The notes beneath the pieces were generated by a model that saw nothing but the letters and a program-made list of their open reading frames with translations, made no database searches and was not told the DNA's origin. Below, piece after piece: positions 41,085-52,510 of a DNA stretch of 64,000 nucleotides. Source of the DNA: Diplonema papillatum (lineage: Eukaryota; Euglenozoa; Diplonemea; Diplonemida; Diplonemidae). The number at the start of each line of letters is the position of its first letter. The first letter of the stretch is position 1. The position numbers were made by a program, and so were the translations under genes. The stretch is taken from positions 62,001 through 126,000 of the forward strand of contig JAPJBO010000625.1 of NCBI GenBank assembly GCA_030068145.1, read 5' to 3'.

Positions 41085-41190
41085 CGATCATGACGACGCA
41101 ATGGCAGGCGATGATGCCGCCACGAAGTAACCAAGCCCGTGAGAAGGTGCATGCTGATCCATGTAGTCCATGTACTTAAAAGCACCCAGT
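41085..41190 (+). repeat. RepL copy 2
   Basis: CATGACGACGCAATGGCAGG .. CATGTAGTCCATGTACTTAA. It separates copies A and B of the membrane-protein gene. Confidence 0.8.
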
Positions 41191-41711
41191 GCTCGCGGTG
41201 CGCGACGGGGGGAACGTCACGTTGGCGACGGTCACCCCCGGGTGCCGCGTGTCGGACCCGGCGTAAGTCGTGGCGGAGCCACGCCCGGCGCGGAGTCGGA
41301 CTCTTCTTCGGCGCCGGCCGTCGCGGGCAGCACGCCCACCGGCGAGGTCGCAGCGGCGAGTACGTCTGCGTGTACGGCACCTCGACCGCAGCTGAGCGCG
41401 GGCTCCTGTTCTACTACGGCCCGAAGCAAGCTCCTTCCGCGGGGTTCCTCGAGGAACCCCTCGAGCTGGTGCTCTTGGTCGCCTTCGTTTCGGTGTCCGT
41501 GTGTCTAATTTCGCTGATAACGGTCGGCGTGATGTGGACCAACACCTGGAATCACGCGAACGACGACGACGATGACGACGACGACGGTTCTGAGCCGGAA
41601 CTTGCAGGTCGTCAAAGCGGGTACAATAAGCTGACCTGCAACACGGCTGCTGTCGAGATGCAGGAAGAGCTGTCGGTCGTTTCGCCGAGCCGCGGCGTCG
41701 TTCCGTAGAGC
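41190..41711 (+). pseudogene. Broken copy B of the membrane-protein gene
   Basis: Matches 39930-40580, with deletions equivalent to about 40068-40176 and 40199-40220. The codon for Tyr in DPAYVV is TAA (41263-41265), so the ectodomain frame is broken. The 3' half is intact: GEYVCVYG, the transmembrane segment, an eight-Asp acidic run, SGYNKL and a new C-terminus (SPSRGVVP). Copies A and B overlap in the part of the gene they cover, so they come from separate duplications. Confidence 0.85.
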
Positions 41712-41738
41712 TAGACTACCCCGCAGGCTCGGCTTCTT

Positions 41739-41825
41739 TTTCCCGACTGCCCTCGCGGTTCCGAAAACAAGACCGGCCGCTGCTTTTGGTCGTGTTCGTG
41801 TCCGTGTGTCTCCCTTCGCTGTGCT
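41739..41825 (+). pseudogene. Fragment C of the membrane-protein gene
   Basis: CCCGACTGCCCTCGCGG repeats the start of copy A. Then 41781-41822 repeats the transmembrane-coding segment (CTTTTGGTCGTGTTCGTGTC). Both parts are short and joined out of order. RepB follows at 41849. Confidence 0.6.
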
Positions 41826-41848
41826 ACATGTGCCCGAAATTGTGTTTT

Positions 41849-42031
41849 TACGTAAGCGCCAGCTTGAAAGAAAATGCTCGACGGTGCTGCCCGACAAAGA
41901 ACAGAAGGAATCCCAAGTGCTGTAACTACCGAGTGTTAAACGGACGTGAGGTCATGCGGGTCTACCCTACACGACAAAACACAAAGTCCTGAGTGAGAAA
42001 GCAACACACGGTGGTGTAAGCGAAGAACAAA
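41849..42031 (+). repeat. RepB copy 4, left part only
   Basis: Ends at GGTGTAAGCGAAGAACAAA (42012-42031), exactly where the copy at 9517 is interrupted by the RT element. Confidence 0.85.
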
Positions 42032-44251
42032 GCTCGAAGCAAACGGTCTTAAAAAAGCCCGATCCGAGCTTCACAAGAACTTAACATCGCCGAACTGTGC
42101 TAATAGTGCATAATCCATGTGGTTCATGTACTCAAAATGACTCAATGTTAATCGGGGTGTGGGTGCGTATCCGAACTTTACTGCTACCTCTAGTCTCGCT
42201 GGGTGCCGGTCTTCACGGCGCAGTATGATTTCCATGTGGAACCCGCGACCTGTACCAAAAGGTGTTCTGCGACTACGAGGAAGTGGCTTGGCGTGCGTGC
42301 TGGGTGCTTCGAGGAGGCCAGTCTGCAAAGGCTTTCTACTGCGCCTGCTGCTCCCCCACCTTGAGACCGGTCTGGAGTCGCTCAGACTCTGGAAACGAAA
42401 GAAGGTCGCAAGACAGCCGACTGCATATCAACCTCCGGTTGACGTCAATTACGCAAAGATCAGAGCCCCTCGGCCGGTCTGGAGTCGCTCAGACTAAATT
42501 TAATTCGGGAAACCCCCGGATTAAAATGGGCGTTGCCTACACAGAGGCGAAGAGGCCGCGCCGCCCCCATATTTTCACCGACGACGGAATGACCAAGAGT
42601 TGTGTCCGCGCCGGTTCTCCCGAGAAACGATTGAGGCCGGGCATCAAACATGCAAGAAAAGCAGACAGTGCTGCCTGACGATTACACCAAGATTTCCCCC
42701 CGTTTGGTACACCGTGATAGGCCAGCCTTAGAGGATGTACACTGCTTTTGGGTGCAGCACTCGCTGGTTGAGTGTGACTTCTTACTCCGAACTCTGGCTT
42801 CTGAGGCTGGACTCCATCACGTACATCCAAACCAAAGCAACAAACCCCAGCTACACGTGCTCTCCCTCCTGTCAAAACAATTGTACACCGATTGCATTCC
42901 TGGTTTCTGTTTGCAGTCAGCCTATGCAGAGTTTCTGCTCCGATAGACGGCTCCTCCCCTCCTCCCGCCCCAACCAAGCTTCTTACTTTCTGTAAAGAAG
43001 TCAGAATCAGCTGCGCTCTAGCGAGTCGCAGTCACATGCAGGGCGGGCTCTGAGTTTTCTTAACTGATTGCTCAAGGCCCGATACCCCGAGTCGAACTTT
43101 TCCGTGATCTCGTAGTGTGGGGGCTGGCCGTGACGAGCTGCGAAAAGCCGCCTCACCCACCAGACTCACACCGCTGTCCTGTCTGCGGACAGTCAGGTTC
43201 CGTGCGGATGATGGTCTGCCTCACGTGTCCGTCGCGCAAGGGACGGAAAGCACGAGATCTTCCCGTCATTGGATAAGTAAAGTGCCAACAAGAGTAGTGG
43301 TATTTTCATTGTTGCCGCCTCCCACCTATTCTACACCTCTTGTGCCCCTGCACAAAGTCAGACTAGAGTGAAACTCGGCAAGGTCTTCCTTCTCCGCTGA
43401 CAGTTTCATGTCCGTTCCCTTGACCCTGTTTCGCCAGATAGTAGGTGGGGACAGAAGGAACCTCGGATAGGACATGCGCGCGGTGTTGAGCACACGCCAT
43501 TGCCAGCACGTTCTAACACGCCCCGCTCTCCCGCCCCAACCAAGCTTATTCAACTGTTTTGCTTCAGACTAACTCGGTGTCAGAGCCAAGATTCTCGTCT
43601 CGCTGCCCTTTACTCTAAAGGAGCAGAGTCGCTTCGGTTGTCGTGGACCAATGGTCGCACCGGCCTGTCGGGCTAGCCACATTGTTAAACTCACCGGCGG
43701 CGACTTCCTTTCGTAGTTAAGCCGGTCCACGGACTATTAGCAGACTCACCAGCGACTATCCCTCAGTGTTGGGCACAACACCGAAGGTCGATGCAATCGC
43801 GCCAGAGAAGCCGGTGCGCCCGGAGAGTAAAAAACTTCCCAAAAAAAAAAAGCGAGCTAGTAAAGTGTACTCGAAAGAAGCCATGCATGCCCCCCCAAAC
43901 CCACCCAGTACGTATTAGCTTTAAAAGAACCCATTCGACGAAGGTCTCCCGGAGACCCTAAAATCCCGGATTCTCAAGCGAACTATAACTCTAAAAAGGT
44001 CTTTCCGAAGTAATTGTCTTCTGTAGCCGCTCTGTTGTCCGACCTCGCCTCGATAATCTCAAATGGCGGTGTTAACAATCCACGGAAGGGATCGTTCGCG
44101 ATTCAAGAAGAGGGATGCCGATTAGAATGAGTATGAATGACATACCACATGCTCGAAAGACATGGAGGGAATGCAAATGAATCGGTCATTTCAGTGGCGA
44201 AAGAAGAGAGAATATCGAGCGAGGAATCAGTCCGAGTAAGGGCCATTTTTG
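42032..44251. other. Intergenic with repeat fragments
   Basis: RepL fragment 42107-42155, RepP 43120-43245, RepC 43925-43996. A 138-codon frame at 42262-42678 is Cys- and Arg-rich near its start (CDYEEVAWRACWVL, FYCACC) but matches no family I know. A direct repeat CGGTCTGGAGTCGCTCAGAC occurs at 42367 and 42475. Confidence 0.4.
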
Positions 44252-44385
44252 TTTGTACGTGCCGGGGGAGGATTGGCCTGCTAGTGGATGATAGTGAGTG
44301 AATATGCTCGTTAGGCTAGTCTGCTCACAAACACGCTGCCAGCGTTCTCTGTCGTGTTTACAATGCATTGTTACTACGAAAAAGC
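44252..44385 (-). repeat. RepE copy 3
   Basis: TTTGTACGTGCCGGGGGAGG through ACAATGCATTGTTACTACG, the reverse of the copy at 29766. Confidence 0.85.
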
Positions 44386-44478
44386 AAAACGAATAAAAGG
44401 ACCGGGAAAATGAAAAGGTGTCGTGGCGAAGTGCCGCCGGGCTTTCGTTAACTTTAAGACCAGCCGGATTCCTTTCAG

Positions 44479-44671
44479 TCCGCACTCCGTCTGCCCCTCG
44501 TGCGGCGAGTGAGGCCGTCGCATTGGGACAGCAGGACCACCAGTCGCTTCAACCGACTGGGGCCCTCTCCGTCAGCCGGAGAAATTGACGAAGAATTGGC
44601 GGCTCTCGCATTTGTCAAAATGAAACGCTGTTTTCGCTTTCTCGGGAACATCCTGAGATCACCTCCCCCAG
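44479..44671 (+). other. Possible internal exon, unassigned
   Basis: An open phase of 64 codons (SALRLPLVRRVRPSHWDSRT ... FRFLGNILRSPPP) is framed by a good acceptor (ATTCCTTTCAG) and donor (CCCCAG|GTGAAA). No family resemblance and no partner exon found, so it may be chance. Confidence 0.2.
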
Positions 44672-46113
44672 GTGAAACCACGGAACTACGTTTTTAACCA
44701 TTCTTTAACCTTCTTTCCTTCTCGTGTTGCACATCGAACCGGCCGGTCGGAGGAGGACAAACTCAGCTTCACAGCATCAACTTCGAATGTAGAGGCAGTC
44801 TGCGGGGCCATGCCAGAATTGGCCAGCTTCGTCATTTCCCGGTCGGATCGGCGTCGTTTCCCAGCCAGCCTTTCCCAATGCCTTCGTTAGCTGGCCCTTA
44901 TTTACGTTTTCCGGTGTCCCGCGGATCTTGTGGTACTGGACAGCGTGTGTTTTCGAAGAATCTCGCTCTTTGACGGATTTTGAGGTTCGGCAGATTGTGA
45001 GTATCGTCGGCTTTGCGCAGGGATTGTTCTCATTCTGCGTCAGAGGTAAATGGCGAAAGAGAAAAGAGCTTTCTGCGAAGTGCATCTTTGACGGAGAGGA
45101 TGTCGTCGTTAATTAGTCAATCACTTAGCCCCATTCCGACGGGGCACCTACAGATAAATTTTGGGTTTTCTGAAACAGGGTCGACATGAGCATACCCACT
45201 GATACCTTGGGTCGATTCTCTAACCGTCAGAGGTGACGAATTGTTGGCCCCCCGACAGCGGCAATGGAAAGATGCGTCACAAATCGTTCCATTTCACGTT
45301 TCTTTTGGAATTTTGGGTCCTCTCCGGCGCACATCCAAAGCACCAGGAGGAATAGTTGAGTTGCAGCTCTTGACAAAGACAGATGGAAAAAAGAAGGTGT
45401 TTTTATTCTTCGCTTTTTCTCACGAACGGGGGGGTCCTGCTTTTGGCTTTGTAGGTTCTCCCGACTCCCCTATTCGTGGTCAGCACAAACTCAAGAGGTC
45501 TAGTCAACTATTCCCTGCAGTATTAGCATACTTTCAAGAAGAAACAACCGGACACATATGTCCGGCTCGTTCGAATAGGGTTATTCGGTCGGTCACTGCT
45601 CGCGACTGGTTAGTCCCCGTCGGACGGCATCGCTTCAGACGACAACCTAGCACCTCCAGTACCCTTGCCGCAGCGGCGTGCGTCGGAGTGGGCAAGTCCT
45701 CCCTGTCGTTAGATCATCGCGGTGCGCGCACGTCCCTCGAACAAAGCTCGCCCAGTCGGACGCAGAACCTTGCGGTCAGGCGCATTCACTCGCCACCCTG
45801 CCCCGATCAACGCACGCTCGGCGGCGCATACAGCCACCGGGGCCGGACAGGCGGCGAATCCAGTGCGTATAAGTCGATCTTTGAGTGCGTGAGCCCCTCC
45901 GAAGAAAGGTACATCACACTAGTTCCAGGCCCCTTAGCCCGGGTCTGTCCGGGCTGGTCGCTTCGCGCTTCCCCTTCGTCTTGCATCACCTCGTCTCCAC
46001 ACCCTGCCGCACGAGCTCCTTCCGTGCGAATCCAGTGCGCGGCGCTTTAAGATGCGCTTTTCCTCTTAATTTCAAAAGTAACAGAGAAAGGGCGGGGAGG
46101 GGGGGCGCGGCAG
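44672..46113. other. Unassigned region
   Basis: Overlapping frames on both strands, the longest 45241-46050 (269 codons). The piece 45425-45545 resembles 52005-52190, so that frame partly reads a dispersed repeat. No gene supported. Confidence 0.35.
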
Positions 46114-46378
46114 ATGTCCCACCATGGCCACACGGTGCTCGTATCCGAGCGCGGGAACAGCAAGGGAAAGGTGTTGGCGATGCCGACCGGCTGCATAACC
46201 GTCGACAGCTTCGCAGACCTGGTGGTTGACAAGTTCCGGCTGACCACATCGATCGACTGCTTCTACACGCCAACCAACGAGCCTCTGCACACGATGGTGT
46301 CTCTCCGAGAACATCCGCACGTGTACTTCACCAAAGCGCAAACTCAGCACAGGCGGACACGATCACGCAGCCCGTCGG
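46114..46378 (+). CDS. Exon coding a beta-grasp-like (doublecortin/ubiquitin-like) domain, partial
   Basis: Open from ATG at 46114 (preceded by GCGGCAG, which could also be an acceptor). The 88 residues begin SHHGHTVLVSERGNSKGKVL; then come VDSFADLVVDKFRL, FYTPTNEPLHTMVSLREHPH and VYFTK. Alternating strands with one central helix and the FYTP.NEP..-V-L motif resemble doublecortin or other ubiquitin-fold modules. The donor CGG|GTGAGT at 46379 closes the exon in phase 1, and the intron carries RepB 76 bp later. Arg/Ser-rich sequence precedes the donor. Downstream exons were not found. The fold is a guess from pattern. Confidence 0.45.
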
Positions 46379-46454
46379 GTGAGTTTGCCGCTCCAAACCA
46401 ATCCGGGCGCCAGCGCGGGCTGTCTGGAACCCACAGGTGTTATCGTTTCCTCTT

Positions 46455-46747
46455 TTTTTTTTTTTTTTTTACATAAGCGCCAGCTTGAAGGGAAATGCTC
46501 GACGATGCTGCCCGACAAAGAACAGAAGGGATCCCAAGTGCTGTAACTACCGAACCACGTGTTGAACGGACGTGAGGTCATGCGGGTCTACCCCTACACG
46601 ACAAATCGCACAAACACCAACAGGTCAAAGTCCTGAGTGAGAAAGCAACACACGGTGGTGTAAGCGAAGAACAAATTGTATTTGCCCCTTACCTCTATAT
46701 TTCCCCCCTTCCATTCGGAGTCGAAGCAGCTACGTCGAGTATTTTCC
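46455..46747 (+). repeat. RepB copy 5
   Basis: Complete except for about 13 bases missing right after GAAGAACAAA, the same point at which two other copies are interrupted or end. Preceded by an 18-base T run. Confidence 0.88.
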
Positions 46748-47771
46748 CGACGACAACTAGTGTCAGACTAGCCTACCCGAAGGCAGTTGATTCCTTTAGG
46801 CAAGATTTCTCTACCGGCGGAAGTTGTTTGGGTTAATGGTGTGGTCGGTGGGCCAGTTCCCCGTAGTTCCCCCGTAGTTCAACATGGGGGGAAAATGTTT
46901 CTTGGGTTTGAAGAGCGCGTGGTGCTTGCACCACTGAGGCCAGGTTATTTAACCGCGGATTTAGTGAAGGATTGTTCAGGAAACGGTCGCGAGCGAAACC
47001 CGACCAGGTAACGACCATTTCACTGTCTTCTTTGTTTTGTGATGCGAACATCACGAGGTGCTGTCCGAAGACACCGCCCACGTGAGCACTGTTAAGCAGC
47101 GGTTGCCAGATACTCCCGTAGCACCTATTCACGGGTTTGCAGGGGTAAAAAGGAAGCCCGGGCTGGGGAGGGTGGTGGGTTTGGTGCGTAGTATTCTTCT
47201 TTTTTTGTTCTTTCTCGGTTCTGGTGGTGCTGCTCCTTCCTTCTCGTCCTGTGTTGGGTTACGACTTTTTTTGTTCTTTATCGGTTCTGAGCGTTTCCAT
47301 ATGCCTTTTCCTGCTTTGACATGCAGTCCCTTCCAAACTGTACCTCTCTTGGTGTTCGGGGGTTGGGCCGTATGGTAACGTCGGGGGGGGGGTGTCTTTT
47401 TTTTTTTCGTTTCTTGTTTTTTTGCCGAGTGCTTCAGGGATGCAGCTTTGGGTCCTGGAGAGCGTTTCTAAGCTACTTTGCACTTTTTCGTCACAAAATA
47501 AGGACAGTTTCGGGTTATTCGAGCGGATCAAAATCAAAGACCCCAGGAGACAAGCCACCTGGTCCAGGCCAAAATCGGTGAATTTCGGGGGGTAATTCCT
47601 TTGTGGCGACCACTTTCTGCAGTCGGCCCTGGCGAAGGGGGGGCGGAAGAGCTACAAAGGTGCAGTATTACGGCCCCAACTTGCGCAGAGCGCCATGTGC
47701 TATGCGTGCCCCGAAGAGGAAGGAATAGGATGAGAAGGAAGGACAGACTGGGAGTCACGGTTTGACAGGTA
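46748..47771. other. Unassigned region with RepT
   Basis: RepT (46887-46965) is the inverse of 22165-22250 (AAAATGTTTCTTGGGTTTGA .. GGCCAGGTTATTTAAC). CAGTTCCCCGTAGTTCCCCC at 46855 recurs at 49697. TTTTTTGTTCTTTCTCGGTT/TTTTTTGTTCTTTATCGGTT is repeated at 47200 and 47268. No gene recognised. Confidence 0.45.
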
Positions 47772-48370
47772 GTGACAGGATCAGCTGCGGTAAGGAGAGC
47801 GGGAAATGTTCTATCAGAGGCCCCGCGCCGGCCGGGTTTCAAAGCGAGACCGGAGACCTTCGCGGCGGTCGGAGGAGAGAGGTGGTTCCGGGCGCTGCAG
47901 TATTGGCTGGATGGGATGTGCTGGTCGGTGGCGGGTGACGTCTCGATGGTGGAGCTCGCCGTCGACTTTGAAGTGTGCACCGAACTGGATCTTCCGGACA
48001 GTGTCGTAGCGACGACGGACGGGACACCGTTGAGCATGTGTGCGAGGGTACTCGCAAAACTTTTAAAACCCGTCGGGGATGCGCTGGAGCGAAACGGCGA
48101 CGGACCGCTTCTGCCAGACAGGAAACTGGAGAAGATAGGGTCGCTGAGAACGGTGGGAGCCCCGCCGTGCCTCACGGGGTACGAGATGAGGCCGATCTTC
48201 CGTGGTGGTACGGAGACGATGGAAGTGCTCGAGACACAGCTGACGACGGCACGAGTTCAGCGGCGAGGCGTGGGGGATGGATCTTTTCCCTACGTACGGA
48301 GGTGGAAGGGCGGAGCGTGCGGCGAGATGGGCGGTGTTCAACGCTACGGAACACGAAAAGTGGAGTGAGC
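47772..48370 (+). pseudogene. Retroelement-like protein fragment
   Basis: A 198-codon frame (starts at a GTG) with WFRALQYWLDGMCWSVAGDV, SMVELAVDFEVCTELDLP, GPLLPDRKLEKIGSLRTVGA and YEMRPIFRGGTETMEVL. The wording (WV-ELAVDFE-TG-like, then a hydrophilic stretch) reminds me of C-terminal parts of non-LTR retroelement proteins from algae, but I cannot name a domain. Near 48310 the phase changes to AVFNATEHEKWSERECHEHQ, so the original protein is broken. Confidence 0.35.
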
Positions 48371-48438
48371 GGGAGTGCCACGAGCACCAGAAAGTGAAGT
48401 GCGGCGTATGAAAGCGCCGGTGCAGCAACCGATGAACC

Positions 48439-48546
48439 GGACGAGCAATCGAAGAAGAAGCGAGGCACCAAACGCGCGCCTGAGCGCGACGATCAAGTCG
48501 AGCTAAAGAGGCAAAAAAAGCATGACACATCACGTACGAAGAGATA
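48439..48546 (+). pseudogene. Second copy of the basic C-terminal tail
   Basis: DEQSKKKRGTKRAPERDDQV.. DTSRTKR and stop: the same tail as at 27813-27926, differing by substitutions and one added residue (QKK for R-K). It follows the retroelement-like fragment after a gap, which links that tail to the same kind of protein. Confidence 0.5.
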
Positions 48547-50698
48547 ACCGCGACACCGCAAATCGCCACAGATTATTTGCATTCTAACCCAAACTATCAG
48601 AGGCCGTCGCGGTCGAAGACGGCAACCCGAGCGAGGAGTAAGGTTGATAACCAGAGTGACAGTCATAATGGCTGGCTGAAGGCAAGGTTGCGTTGCAGGA
48701 GGAGAAAGTGGTGCTTGGCCGAGGATAAGACGGCTATGGCCGCAGGGGCAGAACAGAGAGACAGTGAGTCCTTCTTGTGGGGTAGTCGCGCCTTCGCAGT
48801 CCCAGGACCTCCGCCCGCTTGCATACAGCCGTCGACTGGCCTTTCCGACGAGTTGGAATGCACCGGAGAGCTTCCGGTTTCTCCCAGAGTAGAGGAGCTG
48901 ATGCAAACGCCACCTGGGCTTCTGAACGTGATTGCGGATCACCTTCTTGCCCAAACCCAAGAGGGATTGGAGTGTCGGAATGGCGCGCAAGGAGAGGCGC
49001 TGGCTTGTTTGCTTCTTTCGCTGGCGAGAGGAAGACTTCGGACACGACAAAGCCTTGGGTTCTTCGGGCTCTGCATCCTTCTGTTCCAGAGATCGTAGAG
49101 CAGTTTGCCCACAACAACATTAGCCTTGAATGGCATGCTTCGGGTGACCATTGCGTGCTTGTACTGGTCCTTGAAAACAATCGCGTTAGTCGTGACGGGT
49201 GGCAGAGGCCTGATCAAGATCTGCAGGATATCTTGGACAGCCCACAGATAGTGTATGTAGTAATGGCACCACGCAATCAAGAGTCCGGTGATAGACGAAA
49301 GGATGTGCTTGAGTCCAACTTGTGTCTGCATGGAAGGGAAGCTGATAAGAAGTTACTTCTTGATAAACTGCATGCCCTAGCAACTGAGCTTTTCCTTCAG
49401 TCCTCTGGGGAACGTTGAAAGGGGCCCGGTAGCGAGCTTTACGTAGGTTCCTGCAAGCGTGAGCCAACCGACTGCTGCGAGTCCTACGATAGCGTTCGAG
49501 TCTACTTTCCAACGAATCCTTCATGTCACGGCGCCACGAAAGCACCACCCCCGGCTCCATTTTTCAAAAGGCTTGGCCCTTCTGTGGAAATCCCAAGCAA
49601 GAGGAACCGTTTTGCTCACTCCAAAGCTCCCGGTTTGGCGCCGGTGCGTGGCGTTTGAAAAAGTCCACTACAAAAAAAAAAAGACACCCCAAGGTCAGTT
49701 CCCCGTAGTTCCCCCGTAGTTCCCCCTGGCTACACCGACCACACCAGTTAACGTCTTTTTTTTTTTTTGTCTCGCGCCCAGGGGTTTTCCTGGCCCCCGA
49801 GAATATGGATTTTTGCCGGGGAAAAAGTAAAATGATGCTGCAAATTTTTTTTTAGTAGTACATCTGTACGAAACTTTTGCCTTATCATTTTCATCACCTT
49901 TGGTCAGTTGATGCTGATCGTCCGTTGCTTCGTTTATCAGTGCAAGCCCCAACTCCGGAAATGTTCTTTCGGTTTTTGGTTGCTGTGGCGACGCTGCACC
50001 CGCCTTACCAGCCTCCAGTTTCCGCCCTTTAGCAGCACAAGTACAGCAGCAGCATCCGAAACGGGAGAAAACTGCTAAGCAACACGGTTTAGCGCACCGA
50101 CGGGCAAGAACATCGAAGAGCATACGCACCAGTTTGTTCAGCCAGAAGTAAGTGGGTTGCCGTCATGCCTGAGGAAGGGTCAGGTCAATCTTGCGCCTCT
50201 TCGCAGTTCCTGCTTCTGCCACAGACTCGCCAGAAAACCGCTTGCTTTTCAGCTTTGGGCCCCTGCCAGTTCGCATAGGCGAACTGCAGCTGGTCATCGC
50301 GAGGGGTATTGCGCGGCGTCGCAGAGAAACCAAATTTGGCAAGAGACATCGTCGTTTTGTGTAGAAAATTTGAGCCGACCACCCTTCCCCGGCCGTTTGT
50401 CCCTGTGTCGTTCGTGCAGTGGACTAGCCAACCCACAGGGGAAAAACGACTTTTGCCGGGGGAAATTTTTTTTTCCCCGGGCCACTTTTTGTTTTTTTTT
50501 TTTTGGGGGAAAAATTTTTTTTTCCCCTGTGTAGGAAAATCCCTGCTCGCGCCGTCTCTATAAGAAAAGAAGAATTCGTAGTCCCGCCTCGTTCGCCCTC
50601 TAGGTGTCCCGCTCGCAAAGATAAAGCCAAAGCTCTCGATAGTGTCCACATTTCTCATATCGGCTATTTCGGTGCCGGGCTCCTTAGACCGAATACGT
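48547..50698. other. Unassigned region with RepO
   Basis: Overlapping frames on both strands (48577-49098 and 48819-49418 +; 48939-49331 -, the last hydrophobic) without recognisable domains. RepO (49853-49968) matches 26680-26790. T- and A-runs with GGGGAAAA words occur at 50440-50545, similar to the flanks of the (TAC)n and (TAG)n tracts. Confidence 0.4.
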
Positions 50699-51457
50699 CG
50701 TGATCAGCGTCGACCATCGGGCGGCGAGCGGGTCATCGCACAGGGCTTTCACGCGTCTCGCGACGTGTAGTACCGCCGGCCCGTGCTTCAGCGCAAAGTC
50801 TTCAAGGAGCTCTTTTACCACCGGCGGGCGACGCGTTGTGGCGCTTCGGATGTCCGACACTTCGTTGTGTGTGTCGTCGTCGGCAAGCAGCACGTGTTCT
50901 GCGGTCGCCAACTCGCAACACCGTCTACACTGCACGCGGGTTCCCTTCGGCAGTATCGACCTTCTCACGATCGCGAGCAGGAGGTCCACCGCCCCTGGGA
51001 CCGTCTCCAGCGCCCTGAGGGTGCTTCCTCTCGTCGTCTTCCCCGTCGCCATCTGCCGAATCGCCCTCGTCGCGGTCTTCGCTCGTCCGTACTGGCACAC
51101 TCGCCGCACGTACTCGGCTGGTCCCTCCAGCTGGGGGAAGTTCCCGGCTGCGAAGCAGCATACTGCCTTCTCCCCGTTTCTCCAGTGGAGGTGTTCCACA
51201 TCCAACGCCGGCGTTCCCTCACGTAGAGTGATCGACGCCGCCTCATCCGCCCGGTTGATGTGCTGGTTCTCCGCGTGTCCCGTACTCCACCGCAGGCACT
51301 CCGCGTACTCGCCAAGGCACTCTGCCACCGGGTCTCCAATACGTCTCCGCTGCACTCGTTGTATTGCAGCCTGGCTGTCGCAGTACCAGACCAGCTGGTT
51401 GGCCAGCACTCCGCAAATCCTCAACGCCGTTGCCAGGAGCAGCTTTTTTTTTTTTTT
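50699..51457 (-). pseudogene. Non-LTR retrotransposon fragment: RNase H and zinc-finger-like end
   Basis: A minus-strand frame, intact from a 15-A run at its 5' side to the stop. RNase H motifs: VWYCDSQAAIQ (Asp), CLRWSTGHAENQHINRADEAA (catalytic-loop His and the final Asp). Then a linker and CRRCCELATAEHVLLADDD, which fits the C-x2-C...H zinc-finger-like end of many LINE-type ORF2 proteins. The upstream endonuclease and RT parts are missing: a 5'-truncated copy or debris. On the opposite strand to the host genes. Confidence 0.65.
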
Positions 51458-51710
51458 GTCGTATAAGATCGAAGATCTTAGAAGATTAATACTATTCCGA
51501 CGAGAACTAACACGTGTACAAAGGTTATTACCCCGTCGCTCTCGAGAAGAACACCGTAATTTTACCCCTCGCTTCGTGGCATACACACGAGAATCTCTGC
51601 ATGACCTTTCTACGTTTGTTGCGCACCATCAATCTGACATCACGCAGCAGCAAGGACGAGAGCAGCGAGTACGGAGCAGCGAGACGGGCGAGGAGGAGAG
51701 TATTATGTAT

Positions 51711-51985
51711 AGGCACCTGCTTTGTAGGAAATGCTTGAGGAGGCTGCCAGTTGCGATAGATCAAAGGAGGTAAATGTGCTGCAACCCACACGAAACACAG
51801 GTAAATCTGGGTTTAGTGGCGGGCGTAAGCGTTCAACAAAAAAGACTCACTTTGCAGCTGTATTTTTGTTTTCTCCCCCCTCTAGCCTCCTTCGAAATGA
51901 GCACAAGGCAGTCCCTCGAGTATTTTTTGTATAAGCACCTGCTTCGTAGGAAATACTTGAGGAGGCGGCCAGTTGCGAAATATCA
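51711..51985 (+). repeat. RepA copy 2 plus partial tandem RepA
   Basis: A complete RepA (51711-51930) is followed within a few bases by the first 53 bases of another (51933-51985). Confidence 0.88.
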
Positions 51986-52169
51986 ACGGGTGTCGAAAGG
52001 TTGGGTCGGGTCCTGCTTTCGGTTGTGTGGGGTTCTCTGACCCCTGCAATCGTGGTTACTCCACGACTACACCAGGTTAGCATTGACTTCTGTAAAGTGC
52101 AAGTGCCATAAAGGCAAGCGAGCACTAACTGGTTAGCACAAACCCAAAGAGGTCGTGCCAACTATCTTC

Positions 52170-52490
52170 TGCAGCGTATTAGCAGACTCAAGAATCGTAA
52201 CTCTGCCGTGTAACCACCGACTATCCCCGCAATAGCGGGCTCAATGATGTAACTCTTCCGTGCCACCGCTATCCATCCCCGCACGCATTAGCAGACTGAA
52301 AATCGTAGCTCTCCAGTGCCACCACCAACCCCATCCCCGCACGCTAGCCGACTCAAGAAATTGTAACTCTCCCGTGCCACCACCATCCATCTCCGCACGC
52401 ATTAGCAGACTCAAGACATCGTAACTCTCCCGTGCCACCACCAACCCATCCCCGCACGCATTAGCAGACTCAAGAAGCGCCATCCCCGCA
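52170..52490 (+). repeat. About 57-bp minisatellite upstream of the DIS3-like gene
   Basis: Five imperfect units: ATTAGCAGACTCAAGA, TCGTAACTCTCCCGTGCCAC, CACCAACCCATCCCCGCACG. It ends 20 bp before the proposed start codon, so it forms the 5' flank or UTR. Confidence 0.88.
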
Positions 52491-52510
52491 CACACAGGCC
52501 GCCGTCGCAG

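Noticed and set aside
45241..46050. 269-codon frame as a host gene
   Set aside because: Part of it matches sequence at 52005-52190, composition varies along its length, and it has no recognisable domain.
48577..49560. Overlapping 173- and 199-codon + frames and a hydrophobic 130-codon minus frame
   Set aside because: The two strands cannot both be coding, none shows a known motif, and splice signals are unclear; left unassigned.
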